A stretch of DNA of 64,000 bases from Marchantia polymorpha subsp. ruderalis (lineage: Eukaryota > Streptophyta > Marchantiopsida > Marchantiales > Marchantiaceae): assembly GCA_037833965.1 (NCBI GenBank), contig AP031353.1, forward strand, positions 15,192,501-15,256,500. Direction: 5' to 3'. The notes beneath the pieces are model-generated. The model made no database searches and was not told the origin of the DNA. It saw nothing but the letters and a program-made list of their open reading frames with translations. Numbering within the stretch: the first letter of the stretch is position 1; the number at the start of each line of letters is the position of its first letter. This document shows, piece after piece, positions 49,287-62,115 of the stretch. The position numbers and the translations under genes are program-made.

Positions 49287-51008
49287 CGAGTTCACAACTC
49301 TCTGCGGCAAGATGTGGATCGAGCAGCCGAGTCAGTCCGGACTATGGATTCGCCTCGAGAGAATCATGGACGAAGCAAGAAGACTTGCGAGCGCAGTGAG
49401 GAGGATCGAAAAGGAGGCAACCCTCGCCCGCCCCGCCCAGCCGAGCCCCTGGGAATTGAATTCCTGACTTGACATTTACTTGGCCGATGCACGAGGTCAA
49501 CCGCTGCCGGGCAGCCCGCGCTCTTCCCTTCTCCTTCTTACCCGCATTCGATACGAAAGTCTCGACTCGCGAGGCCAAAGTACCCCCTGTCTGACTCGGC
49601 AGGTGTCCTCGTCGACAATTACGGTAACGATTTCACTCACCCCTCCGAAAGTCGCTTTCCGCGAGGGTGGCGGGCCCCGCCACCCTCCTCCACTTGTGCC
49701 CGACGCGCCGCCCGTCCGAGTCTCAGGGCTCTCATCGAACTACGGGGTCCAGCGTTGCCGTCAGAGTGGTCGTCCACCCAGATAAGACGAATGAGAATCC
49801 GCCACGTGGAATCGCAGTTGGCGCTGAAGGGCACAGGGCGACAGAATTCCGAGTAACCGATGGGCGCAGTCGGCCTCCTTCCACCAGGTTCCGTTTCCTG
49901 GTGCATGCAGGACCGTGGTACGCAGTGGGATCGGACAGACTTTTTCACCGGTTTCGACGGATGTTACCGGGAATACTGGTGACGGGACCAGGTTCCTATG
50001 TTGCTGTCAAAGTTTGACCGTGCAGACCTGGACGCGAAGGCCATTATTTTGTTTCTGAAAAGGATGTGGAAGACCTATTGTCAACGCAATGCTTCAGATT
50101 CTTGCTCTTAATGGTCTTTGTCAACTCGAGTTTGAGTGCAGTGTGAGTGTAGCACATCTCCACTTGTCAGAGATTGTCAGTACGGGAACATGCTTTCAAT
50201 CTCTCTGATAACACCAGAGCATTCGTTCTTTCATCAGGAAGATAAAAGGTACAAATCAAAATCACAAAAAGGATGGGAAGACCACATCAACGGGTCCATC
50301 TCATCCATTCATGGACATGATAATCATCATCAGCAGCATAACGGTGCATATAGTCATTTTCAGTTTGAGGTCTCAGTAGCCTGCGCTTGTTTTGTCTGCT
50401 GCATCTTAACTCTTGGGCCCTCTATGTTGGACCGCATTGAAGTCAAATGTGTCAGATTTGTGTAGCCATTTGAGGAAGGTTTAGCTTATACCTTGTAACC
50501 TACATTATAGAGAGTCCATACCCAACCCATCGGGTACTGTGGGTTAGTTCACTTGATAAGTTCATTTCTTTTGGTTGCAATCTTTATGCATGTGCAAGGT
50601 CATGTTTACATCTGTGGCTTGACTCGTTGAAAACTGCATAAGTGTGATTGAATTGTCATTGTTCTATGTCACCAATTCTGATTTGATGGCGATCCTGTAA
50701 TGATTTTCTTTGTCCGAAAAAAGTGCTATGTAATCCAAATGATCACCTTTTTCTCACCACAAAATTTGGCTCGTATTGAATTGCCATCCAAACTCACGAT
50801 GTTCTCACCTTTACAGATAGGCGGATTCATCTCTCATCGAACATAAGAACCTTATTTGTGTCTAACAAAGTACCTTAAAGAAATCCACTAGAAATTGTAT
50901 TAGTTATCTATTAGAAGATGGAAAACTGGAGCATTAGTAGTCTTAGGAGATGCATCCAGTCTGAAGTAAATGAAAACACAACTATAATCCACATAATACA
51001 AATTTACG
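49287..51008. other. 5' region of the LRR-RLK gene and spacer
   Basis: GC-rich to about 50.0 kb, consistent with promoter and leader of the receptor kinase. Overlapping open frames on both strands between 49.3 and 50.0 kb have no recognisable domain. AT content rises after 50.5 kb. Confidence 0.45.
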
Positions 51009-51040
51009 TAGCTATATATATATATATATATATATAGCTA
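51009..51040. repeat. TA microsatellite forming a 32-bp perfect palindrome
   Basis: Twelve TA dinucleotides are flanked by TAGC on the left and GCTA on the right, so the whole 32 bp is self-complementary. Confidence 0.95.
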
Positions 51041-54000
51041 ACCAGGATAATGTGTGGAAACACAAACAACTAAATGCAAAATATTCGCCTAATTTTCATT
51101 ATTTTAAGCAAAAACCAAAATTACTAGTTTTGCATACAGCTTCGTTATATTTTTATAAATAAATTATTTCCTACCATATCAAAAAATCATATTAGAAAAA
51201 AAAATCTTGAATTAAAAAAATTGTTAATTGTGATTAAAGGTGAAATTTTCATCAATCATAATACATGTTTTTCCGTCAAGGGGGTTTATATTCAATGTCG
51301 ATTTGAAAACAATGTACTATTTATGTATGAGGTAAAACTGCAATAATTAAATCAAGGCTGAAATATAATATATGTTGGCTTTTTCACATATTCTTTCACC
51401 TTGATATGGATAATTATAACTAATGATTATAAAAATTTATCGTTTATCATCTAGTTTAGATTTTTCCTGGATAATTATGAGTAATTTGGACCCTTATCAT
51501 ACCTTAATATCAAACGTTTGATTTTTGGTTATGCATAATAGTGAAGTTTACGAAACGGATTTGAGCTACAACCAGAAATTCCAAATTGACTTCGTCTTAC
51601 GAGTATATCCAAGTGTACCTAACGTTGCATATGTAGCTATTCATAAAGGTTAAAAATGGTGCATCTGCCACTTCTTTCCTTGCTCATCTTCCAGATCCCG
51701 TTAATTGACTCGCAGACGTCTTTACATTAACCTGAAGAAAAGATAAACCATAAGAAGTCGTCAGAAGACTTGCACACAATATTCGCCTTAAACTATCTAC
51801 AGCCGTAGAAGGCAGAGGCCAACAGGGTTCCAAAACTATGTAAAGTCCCAAAGAGTCATGACAAGGAAAAGATGTACTGTTTCTCCTTGTAATGAGTAAT
51901 GTAGAAATCGTCACGACGACTCCGAATCATCGTGGCACTGTGAGAACTTTTGCTTTTCGGTCAGAAAAGACTGCAGTTCTTTTCTCCGCACAATGGGGAA
52001 ATGAGCAACAGTTTGTATGTAATAGGAACGTGGTTGTCTTTGACTGCGGTTGATTGTGGAAAGGATATAACTTCCTCACGAACACCTGGTGCAAGGACAA
52101 GTACGATGTGCAATCTTCCGTTACACTGGATGCCCTAGACCAACCGGTAAATCTCTCCATTCGTCGGCTCCACCCGCAGATAATGCTCCAGTACAACTTT
52201 AGAAGGAACTTCTTCGGAAGTAGTTGTAGTGGAAGGTTTAACCGTAGACTACCGTTACAGTCTCCTTCCCATAATCATCAGCTTCCAAAGGTCTGAAAGA
52301 GGCAAGCATCTGATCCTTTAATTACAAGGTTATCAACGCACAATCTTGAGTTCAGAGCACCTTCCAGCACGCTACCCGTAAGATACAAGACGCACTTCTT
52401 TCTTAACCATGTAGTGTATTAGTAGTAAATAAGAAAATCAAACAATAACTATTATATAATATTTATTATGAATGCAGATATTATTATCACGGGAATTTCT
52501 TCATTCATTTCTAGTAAATTTGATAGAAATTTCTTAAAAAGAGAGTTAAAATTTAGTTTACGATTTCATATATTCTCGATCATAGAGTATCTTTGACTCC
52601 AAAGTTTCATTTGAAAAACCAACGAGAATGGTTCATCTTAAAATGGAAGATGTTACGCTCCACAGCCCTAGTACTCGGTCTAGCTATGGTGTGGTCTTGC
52701 AGTCCAACTAATACATACTTCTTCGTAGGTCAAACTATATCGAGCGAAGATAAATCTAAAGTTGGTTTGACGCGGCTAGCAGTTATCGGGAATCCAAGAT
52801 GATATTGATGGTCAAGAGTTGGAGCCAATGCATAGTACAGTATTGATGATTGTTCACTCAGCAAAATGTGATTTACATTAAATTACGACATAAAACGGAT
52901 GTTTCTTACAGTGCAGAATGGTCGCCATGGTGAAAGTAGTCAGATACTGTTTTATATCATTAGCTCAGTTTTAAAGCTGATTGGCTTTACTTCTACAGGC
53001 ATTTAGACATGGAGGATCATTGCAATGCAAATTTTTAAGATATATTTCCCTTGATATTTTTGAAAAATAAAGATTATATATTCAATAAATTGTAGCATTC
53101 TACCCATCATATACAAACCTATAACTTTTTTGCACTGAAACTAAGTGATAAAGTCTTTGGCATCTAACGCACATCGATCTGATTAGACGGAATAGGTAAC
53201 TGCATAAGAAATGCCTACATAAACTAATAGGTAACTTCTTCAATACTAGATCTTTATCAATATTTGAAAATCATTCAATGAAATATATCACACATGAATG
53301 TTGGAAGTTTGTCGGAGTTATATTTATTTGACTAATCAAATGAACAAAATATTTACGCTATTCTAATAGTACAAATTAGATTAAAAATATTGAGTGCGTC
53401 CCTCAATTACTTGAATAAGATAATTTGGCTAGACATTTACTAGATGTACATGCACAGGACATAATACAGAGTATCAATGCCAAAAGTAAAATTTAGATAT
53501 AATTTTCGGGAGCCAATAATTTGTGCGTTTGCATTCGAATTTACAATATCTTGGAAACTCTTCCGTATTTAGGGGATTTTGTTAAAGCGTGATCTGTGAA
53601 TTTACGTGATCTGTGTTTGACTTCTATGAACGAAAAAAGCAGTGCCATCGCCGGATTTTCAGGAACAATTTTTCTGAATAATATTTACCATCCCTATCAT
53701 TGGTCTTCGCTTTCAATTAAGTTCAACAACCTATAGCGATAACTTATAGATTGAACGCAGAGACCTTTTCAATGAAGTTGAGTCGAATGGACACGAACGT
53801 AGGTACCTCTACAGTGCTACAATGTGCTTTACCTGTAGTTTGCATGCACGTTCCACGGTGTCATGATCACTTGAATAATCCATCCTCATGATCAATAGCT
53901 GAGCATCGTAGAAAGTTGCAGATAATGAGAGCTGACTTCTTCAATGAAAACTGCCGGCAATCGCATTAATGGTAGCACAGCGCATTGGAATTCTTCAGAT

Positions 54001-56606
54001 AGGAATTGTTGCATTCAGGGACGACATGTGGAGGCAGGTGCAGGAGAGATGCCCGATAAACACAGAGGAATGGGACGTTCACATTTAATCAGGCCTACCA
54101 GGAGGTTCGAGATATCAGATAGTTTGAGAGGTATTCAGTGCAGACCACAGAACTGCCAAATCCGAATTTCAAATTCAGCACCACGATGAACCTTGCAACA
54201 GTGTCATAGTGTCTTCGTTTGGTATGGTGAAGAAGGAAGGATTTGTTGTTGCCTCCATCTCCCCTCTTTGTCTGCATATCATGAACTCTTGATAGGTGAA
54301 TATAAACTTCTTAAAACCGGAGCCTTATCAATGAGTTTTGAGCAGCTCAAGTCTTAGACGACAGGCATGCGGTGTGAAAATCTTTTATTAAGATCAGAGG
54401 AAACTCTAGCAAGTGTTACAAGTGAAGGTGAAAACGTCTACACAATGCTGAATTTGGGTTAGATTGAGGAGGTAAATGATTGCATGATGGTCCAAGTCCA
54501 AAAAAACGAAATAAAGGTCATGAAGTCTCTGCCGAGGCCGTCATGAAAGGGCAACAAATGTGCTGCCGGGCCAGATATAATAATTTTTTACTATAGTATG
54601 AGTGAACTAATCTAATATAACTTTGTTCACAAGGGATTCTCTTAGGCTAAAGTTCGTTGCGATTGACAATAATTTGGTGAAAATGGAGTGATCTGAGTGC
54701 TTTGTGAGGTCCAGTACAAAATATGAGTCCAATTTTAACAAGAGTGGCATAGTGTATGAGTAAGGATCTGGATTCAGAGGAAGACTGAAGTGAATAATAT
54801 AATCATTCTGTGTTGCTTCTTTTCATCACATCATTTACTGATTTAACTGTTTTTACATACAAGTTTCATTGCTTGACCGGTCTGCTGATTATAAATGATT
54901 CAATAGATGTCTCTAAACACCTTCCATTTCTTCATCCTACATGATGTGATCTGAAGCCATTAGCAGGATGATGTTAGACTCTGAATTGGCCCTCACATTC
55001 TTGTTGGGCGATTACGTGTTCTTAGGCACAAGAATGAACTTCAAGTAGAAAACTATAAACTGGGAACTCTAGATTGTTTAGAGACATCTGCATATTTTTC
55101 TTAGTATAACCAGTAATTTACAAGGAGAAAAATAACACATCCTATGAAACAGTGTCCACGTATGCTGGTCCCAAAAATTGCATGGCTGCTCGAGTACTCG
55201 GGTGATTTATTTCCGAATATTCACAAGTGATCGGCTAATTTTCAGCGGAACTCATGAAGATGACATGCACATTCAAAACAAGACCCAAACTTGCGCTGAA
55301 TAACGTAAAACATGAGGTGATATGTCGAGCACTGGTAAATAATAAGAGTTCCTTTTCAACATTGCTTGCAACAAAGTATTTTCCATCGGGCAATAAATGT
55401 TGCCCCACCTTGAGCTTTGATCTACACATCAAGAGAAAAGTGTAGCATGCCATTGTCCAGGTATGCACGTTAAATACTTTAAATTTTTTTGTATAAAGAT
55501 CAATCACACTGAAACCTGCCAAATGAGTCTAAGAGAAATACTTCATGAAGTGTGGAGTAAAAGTGTAGTTTGATGTCGTGCATATTCATTGATCCTCTTT
55601 GCAATATGCAAGTTTCTGTAAATATACACCAGATTGGACAATGACCTTTTGTTGCTGTTTGAATACAGATTTGGTTAGGAGTTATCTTGTGATGTACATG
55701 ATTCTTGGGATTGCACTGATAATGCTTTCTCGACGATATTTTTGACGAGTCTTTCTGGCTTGTTCAAGCTTCAGAATTAGGTGGAATGTTGTGGAATTAG
55801 TAAGAATTGTATCAGTTTTATGAGTGAGAGATTCTTGTAGTATCATTCAATGTTATACTTTAGATTTTCAGTTCAGTTACTACTGATCCATAAAGTGTGA
55901 TTGCAAGTGAAGTTTTCTCATGTTCTTATGACTTGCACCTTCTTGGCACGTTACTTACAATGCAATTTGTGGGCTTCAGATAATTGTATTGTGCTTGTAT
56001 ATCAGACTGCACGGGTAAATTTATCGGGTAATGAAGGATGATGATTTTCAAGCCCCTTGAATCATATGATATTGATAACTGAAAAGTTCGTTATGATTGT
56101 CAGTTCAGTGATATCTTCAGCAAGCAGTTATTAAGAATAGTGAGTACAGAATCTGAGAAGCGGTCGGAGAAACTGTTTGATATCCCGAGGGCAAGAAAAG
56201 ACGGATCTGAAAAGATAAGATATGTTGACCAGCTATAGAGCAGTGTTTCTGTATGTCATGTCCTCACGTCTACAATACATGTCTCATTGACCTTACCCTC
56301 GATGTCACCACTAGACACCAATATCTTAGCCTACAGGTAGTTGTTGCGTCTCCTCACATTGTAAATTTCATAAGATGTGCATAAATTCTCCAAATCTGAT
56401 CCATTTGGCACTCTTATATGTAAGTAGATATCATAGAGGCGGCTGAGAATTTGGCATAAGGTTTAGGATACACCTAACCTCTCTAGTAATTAGAATTATA
56501 AACAACTCCATTACGTGATGTCCGAATCAAATGCCCAGATCAAATTCACATCCCCGGAAATGCTGATACGTGATCAAAGGACACGATCAGTCATTACTTC
56601 ATTCTG
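51041..56606. other. Gene-free stretch
   Basis: Alternating AT-rich and mixed sequence. Open frames at 51927-52296, 52593-52802 and 53944-54189 show no domain, and I see no exon series or structural RNA. Confidence 0.45.
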
Positions 56607-56648
56607 TCACCTGCTTTAGGAACGTATGGACGTTCCTAAAGCAGGTGA
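56607..56648. repeat. Perfect 19-bp inverted repeat with a 4-base loop
   Basis: TCACCTGCTTTAGGAACGT at 56607-56625 and ACGTTCCTAAAGCAGGTGA at 56630-56648 are exact complements around ATGG. Flanks do not pair further. Such near-palindromes are prone to change and are rarely kept by chance. Confidence 0.95.
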
Positions 56649-59600
56649 ACTTTGAAGTGTATGAGTCCTTGTTGTGTGACTCATGATTAGGTTTGATGCA
56701 CCATGTTTTATGAGATGGTAAAAGTGCCCTATAAAAAATAAGCTAGGATTTCTCTTAGTTTATACGGCTTTCGGCCCAGTACTAGATCTAGAAAATGGAA
56801 GTAACCCTCAAGGGTTAGAAAGAGAAATCCACACATAACATAATACTAGGCTCCAAGAGCATCACAATGATACAAATTGCACCTAACTTATCAGCATTCA
56901 GTATAACCTAACCATGTCAATAATCATAACAAAACATGTTAGAATGATTGATGATGATGTCACTCATCAATTTAAATCAGGAAAGGAAAAAGACATACAA
57001 CAGACTATACAATAACCTAAAGATATTGACACTTACTCCATAACTAGGTTAGGCTTGTACAAAGGAGAAGATACATAAGCTATACTCATATACCCTCGCT
57101 AGAGACCATGGATGCTAACACTTGCCATTCATCTAAAAGATAAGTTATCATACTTTCATACTTTCATACTTCCAACAACTGCATCACATGTGCCATCTTT
57201 GACCGTTTTCATTTGGTACTCCTAAACCAATCTAATGTCTGCTATAGTCCTAACTACTGCAAGACATACAAAGGGTCAAAGTATGTGGCATTTTATGTTA
57301 TCATTTGACCACTACATGGACACCTAGTACACATTTACACATGTTAGTAAATCTATAATTGTACCTACAATCAGAGTAAGTATAGATTAATGAACTAGTG
57401 AAATCCAGAGAATACAAATTTAATAATAAAGTTGGAAAATTGCATGATATAACTAAGATAATATGAATATGTAATTATTTAAAAGTTAGAGGCTAAAACA
57501 AGCCTATGTAATGAAAAAAATGATAAAATACGATTTAAATATAGAATTCTATGGTAATATATACTACAAAAATCCAGTCGAGTAAATATGCATATTTTAA
57601 AAAGACTTAGCTCACGAACTACCTCCAGCCAAAAAAATTTCTCGTGTATATTGAAATATTTGTAGTTCCTAAAGATAGGTGTTTTTCTTTTGAGCTAACT
57701 CATTATGTTGGGATTTATAGGCCATAATAAGTTGTTGTCATATCTCCTCTTCCTCTCAGAATATGATGAAGTCATTCAGTAGAATCAAGTAAAGTAGCAT
57801 CAACCTCCTGGTTCTGAATCTCTCTTTTCTTGTGTGTGGACTCAGTTGTTTTCCTTAGATTGTACGGCAGTGAGCTTCTCATCTTCTAGGACGAAGTTCA
57901 CTCAAATCATCGTTTCACTGTCTACATCAATGGCCACATCGACGGTTTGCACACTCCTGCTTTGCGAGAGCACTAGTTGTTGCCCCTCGTGAAGTTCCAT
58001 GACCTCTTCATGAAGGACAACGAATCTCGTGAATAGTTTGAAAATATGGAAGCTAAACACAAGTTCTTTACATTGCCATCTACATTCGATCGTACTTCTC
58101 TTTGGTCAGCCTCAAGAATGATTCGGCTTTGCTGGTCACTCGAGCCCTTCACACATCCGAGTTCTCCGATAGAATTGTTATCTCGCGGGTTGGCACCTTA
58201 CTGTAATTAGCCATCTGATTCGCAAGATACTTGACTTATCTCAGAACCTAAGTTATAGATGATCGTTTAAATACAGAATGAAGAAAGAGCAATTTATATT
58301 CAACAGAAAGTCCAGGGCCTTTAGACACAACAGCACCCAAGGTAGAAATGAATTCCAAAGTTGATCTATCACGCAACTTCTGCAATTCTGGAATCTACTT
58401 AGACTATTACCTGCGGACATCCAAATGTCAGAGTAGAGTCATATGTCATACATATGTATGGAGACCAGAAGGCCTAAGATCATTAAGTAAGGAGTGTCTT
58501 TGATCCATGGCTCCGTTTGGGTCGTTTTCATCTTAGTTGCTGAAGTTTCCTGTAGCCCATCAACGATTTCAAAGTCTTGCATATGCTGCATACTTCAAAC
58601 CTGAACCTCTTGTCCTTTCATTCCTTAGTCTCCCGGGGGGGCTTACCACAGCTGCCAGCGTTTGGTCACAGGACTTCCCCATCCACAAGGTCAGAACGAC
58701 ACGAGACTCAACTCTTCTACTCAACGTATTGAAACGTACAATGAGAACGGCAGTTAGTAATATGCACAAGTTCAAACTATGAGGCTTTATGTGTTACTGA
58801 TGAGATCCCAATGGACTGAGAATGTGCACGACAATCGAAAGTGTCAACTGAAGGGACGAAATCTTAGTCTTGAACAAAAAGAAGACGCTTTCAAAATGAC
58901 AGGTACAGGTTGAGCATGATAAGATGTGGTTGAAAGCTTATGAAATCATAGTTGAGACTGAAAATTGGAAAAGTAAAATGATCATGTGCTGTTCAAAATG
59001 ATAAAAGGACGAAAGGACAACTTATTACCATGCGAATTGCCTTGTCTTGTTTCAATTTACTCAGCACAGATTGCATCAAAAGATCCTAGTTTCAGTAAGT
59101 TGCTACTAAGCCAATCTCATGTAGTTTTGATCCTTGAAAGTCATATGAAACTGGTTTGTGTTGACAGTGTAGTATTTGCACTGCATGTCGAGATTTTTGA
59201 CTACATAAACCAGACGATTTAGAAATATAATTACTCCTGAAACTAGCCATTGTAACTGACACTTCACATCGGTCACATATTGGTTAATTGTACCGCGCTA
59301 AAAACTAACGGGTTTAAGTACCCAGTACGTTAGTTGTTGATTAAGACGGACTATATTTAATATTACTTCGATATCAATTCTTCACTAGGGTCAGTGAAGA
59401 TATTGTTATTGAGTATAATGTTCTATGGTACTTCACAACCAAAGCTAGCTAGAACTTCACATCGTTGTAGATAGAGGCAAAATAATTCCAAGATGTTCAA
59501 GGTTTTGGATTTTTCACTCATATGCTAGTGCAATTTTCTTCATCTGTGAGAAAATGCGTTGCTTGTACCGGAATTGTTCTTTGGTATCAGGGAATATTGT

Positions 59601-61203
59601 TATTTTAATTCTTGTTCTTAGATTGCCACATAAATGCATAGATAATCTTGATGTTTTCTGCTGCTTAACAAAGTTCGACGCATAGTTGAGAGTGCCGAGA
59701 AATTTAATTATCTACGAAACTTTAGTCTCCTTAATAATGTAACCAACGTGGTAATGCTTACATGTAGACAAACTGACATATTTCTCACTCCATGAATCTT
59801 CAGACATACTGCGAACCCAAGATGCAGTTTACTCTTGGAAAAATGAGACGGTGGCAGCTTTTGGAATACATGAGTACTACGTTGAAAAGTGCAACGCTTG
59901 TATCTCTATTGCAATAATAGGGACACGCTGCTTTTTGCATTATAGCCATATTATGCAGCTCTATTGTGCTGCATAGAATGGCTAGCTCTGTGATATGAAA
60001 TTAAAGAAGCAAGACTAAAAATTTACAGGGTGAAAAATTTTGTGTTCTTATGTGGATTCCCCAAAGCCTCGCAGTCCCCAACAACGATCATCTTAGATCC
60101 TAGAATCCGGATAAATCTGTTGAGCAGCCAAGAGAATCTCCAACTCCCGAGTTCATATTCAGTTCCCGAATATTTGTTTCAACCTTTTCAGATATGAGTA
60201 AGATTTCGGGCTTCACAAATTTCTTCCAATGTGATTGCCCTATCCACCATATCTGGATCTGGATATCGCATATTTAGCCTGCTACACCTAGTCTCGAGCA
60301 CATTTACGTTTTGGTTGAGAATCAGCTTGCAGTGCCGAAAGACAATCTAGCCGTTTATTCTGATACGCTTAAAAATTCCCCTAGTGATGGATACTATCGA
60401 TAAATAATGATCATCAATCTGATTCAGATCACCGAAAGTTCGCTTACTTAATTCAGAAAAGATTGTCATCGACCTGGTATTAGCCGATCGATGTAAGTTG
60501 ATGTCAGCATCTTCCAGGTTTTTTGGAGATCTACCAAAATATATTTATTCATACTCTACTTTAAGGATCTTAGTTTAATCATCTTAGGTTCGATACCTGT
60601 TCTGACTTCCCTTAGACTAAAAAAGCGTCTAACGACCGCTGTAACTTGCAAAAGCTTTTGTATAGATCGTAGATCTGGCATCCTCCGTGCAGAGTATGTA
60701 CACCGTCACGAGATGTACACCAAGGCATGAAAGGATGTCATATTTGACTCTGGTAGCAAAGACCACGAGGTCCATCGCATAGAACTAACCAAACTGTCTG
60801 GATTCAAGTTATGTTTAAGAGTCTTGGCTACCTCGTGCTCACACCTCCAGTAACAGGTTCAGGTTGTCTCAAGAGGTTCTTTTCAAAATAGAGATATTAT
60901 CTGCGGCCATGATCTCGGCTGGGCTCTATTGATCTGTCTTAGACTGGGCTGTTGCATGGTCAAGGATGATCTGGAGCGGCATTACATTTCAGTTTTGGCA
61001 TGCTCATCGTCCCAAATACCATTAAGAAAAGCTTCTGCTTGGGAGGTGCTGACGTTTTGTGGATATTCCCCATCGTGCCCTGTTTCCCTCAAGGGCGTGA
61101 TGAGAAATACCTGAGGAAGTAAGTGAAATCAGTGTGGAACGAAGTTTTACTATCATACATGGCATATGTGAAGCCCTGGAAGACAGGCTTAGTTTATTTT
61201 CTT
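56649..61203. other. Gene-free stretch
   Basis: No supported gene. A plus-strand stretch at about 57880-58110 reads protein-like (FTVYINGHIDGLHTPALRE, then KFHDLFMKDNESRE) but is cut by in-frame stops and matches no family I can name. Small inverted repeats lie at about 59303-59335 (AACTAACG/CGTTAGTT) and 59379-59400 (TCTTCACT/AGTGAAGA). Confidence 0.4.
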
Positions 61204-62115
61204 CTATGCAAGCCAAGGATGAGTAAGGACTCTATCCATAGTTGGCAATGCGCCACGACGGAAATACTCTGGGCCAATCAGTTCGAGCAAATCCTTTGCC
61301 TCCCGGTCAAAAATGTGCATTCTTGGCATGTAGGCGGGAGTCACTCCTTCACCTTCAGCTTCAGCTTCAGGGCGAGGCTGTTCAAACCGTTCTGGGTCTA
61401 CCTCGGTTCCAGCCAGAATGCAGTGCAGTATATGGCCCAAGGCTTGTATATCTTCATGGGGTCCTGAGTAGTCTTGAATGAGGCCGCTTAAGTCATCGAT
61501 ATCGAACCACTGATGATGATTAAAATTAGCGTGAACTCTTACAGCTAATTCTGGTTTGTAGACAGCTAAACCAAAGTCTATGATCTTAGATTCCGTCATG
61601 GTATCATCGGTGAATAGAACATTCTCTGAGTGCAAATCCATGTGTATCACGCCATGCTGATGGAGGAAATGAGCTGCTTGTACTATTTGTTTGAAGATTC
61701 TTCTCCCGCTTCTGTTGTTGGCGATAGGATAGAAATTTCTGAGACATTTGCGTGCACATAGTTCTAGCACAATGTACACTGTATCAACGCTCATCAGCAA
61801 GTCCTTGATATTAATTATATTCCTATGTCGAGGAAGTATTAAGTTCAGAATAACCATTTCTTTGTAGATTATCCTCACATCTTCGAATGGATCAGTCGAC
61901 GAAGTGGCTACAGCTCCAGGAGCAACGCGTTCGAACTTTTGAACTTTCATGGCGTATCTTCGTCCATTTCTTACTTGCTCAACCTCGTAGGTCTTACCAT
62001 AGCCACCTTCGCCGAGCACATGAAGACGTCTGTAGTATCTGTTAATTTCTCCGTTACCATTCAGGAATTTCACTCTGATAAAAGCGTGATTGCCTTCACG
62101 TTCCCGACCTGCCAT
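61204..62115 (-). CDS. Atypical protein kinase with DLHxxN catalytic loop
   Basis: A 303-residue single-domain kinase in one exon. N-lobe: LGEGGYGKTYEVE (about 34-46), AMK with Lys57, and helix-C Glu86 (IIYKEMVIL). C-lobe: GVIHMDLHSENVLF (about 155-168), giving HMD instead of HRD and His162 where the usual catalytic-loop Lys sits, with Asp160 and Asn165 intact; then DFG at 180-182. The expected GTxxYxAPE is missing: the segment runs through HHQWFDIDD and SGPHEDIQALGHILHCILAG, the last part matching subdomain IX. It ends AKDLLELI and PTMDRVLTHPWLA, a CAMK-like finish. An acidic/proline insert (RPEAEAEGEGV) lies at about 248-258. A pyrimidine tract plus CAG ends one base before the ATG, so a 5' UTR intron or an upstream exon is likely. 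Activity and partners are unknown. Confidence 0.8.
   Translation of the reverse strand: MAGREREGNHAFIRVKFLNGNGEINRYYRRLHVLGEGGYGKTYEVEQVRNGRRYAMKVQKFERVAPGAVATSSTDPFEDVRIIYKEMVILNLILPRHRNIINIKDLLMSVDTVYIVLELCARKCLRNFYPIANNRSGRRIFKQIVQAAHFLHQHGVIHMDLHSENVLFTDDTMTESKIIDFGLAVYKPELAVRVHANFNHHQWFDIDDLSGLIQDYSGPHEDIQALGHILHCILAGTEVDPERFEQPRPEAEAEGEGVTPAYMPRMHIFDREAKDLLELIGPEYFRRGALPTMDRVLTHPWLA

Noticed and set aside
47728..49467. Plus-strand frames of 116-161 codons across the LRR-RLK gene
   Set aside because: They are antisense to a clear LRR-kinase coding sequence; LRR repeats read in reverse commonly leave long open frames.
57880..58110. Protein-like plus-strand stretch with FTVYINGHIDGLH and KFHDLFMKDNE
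   Set aside because: In-frame stops interrupt it and I could not identify a family; too weak to list as a pseudogene.
59303..59400. Short inverted repeats (AACTAACG/CGTTAGTT and TCTTCACT/AGTGAAGA)
   Set aside because: Eight-base arms are expected by chance at this scale.
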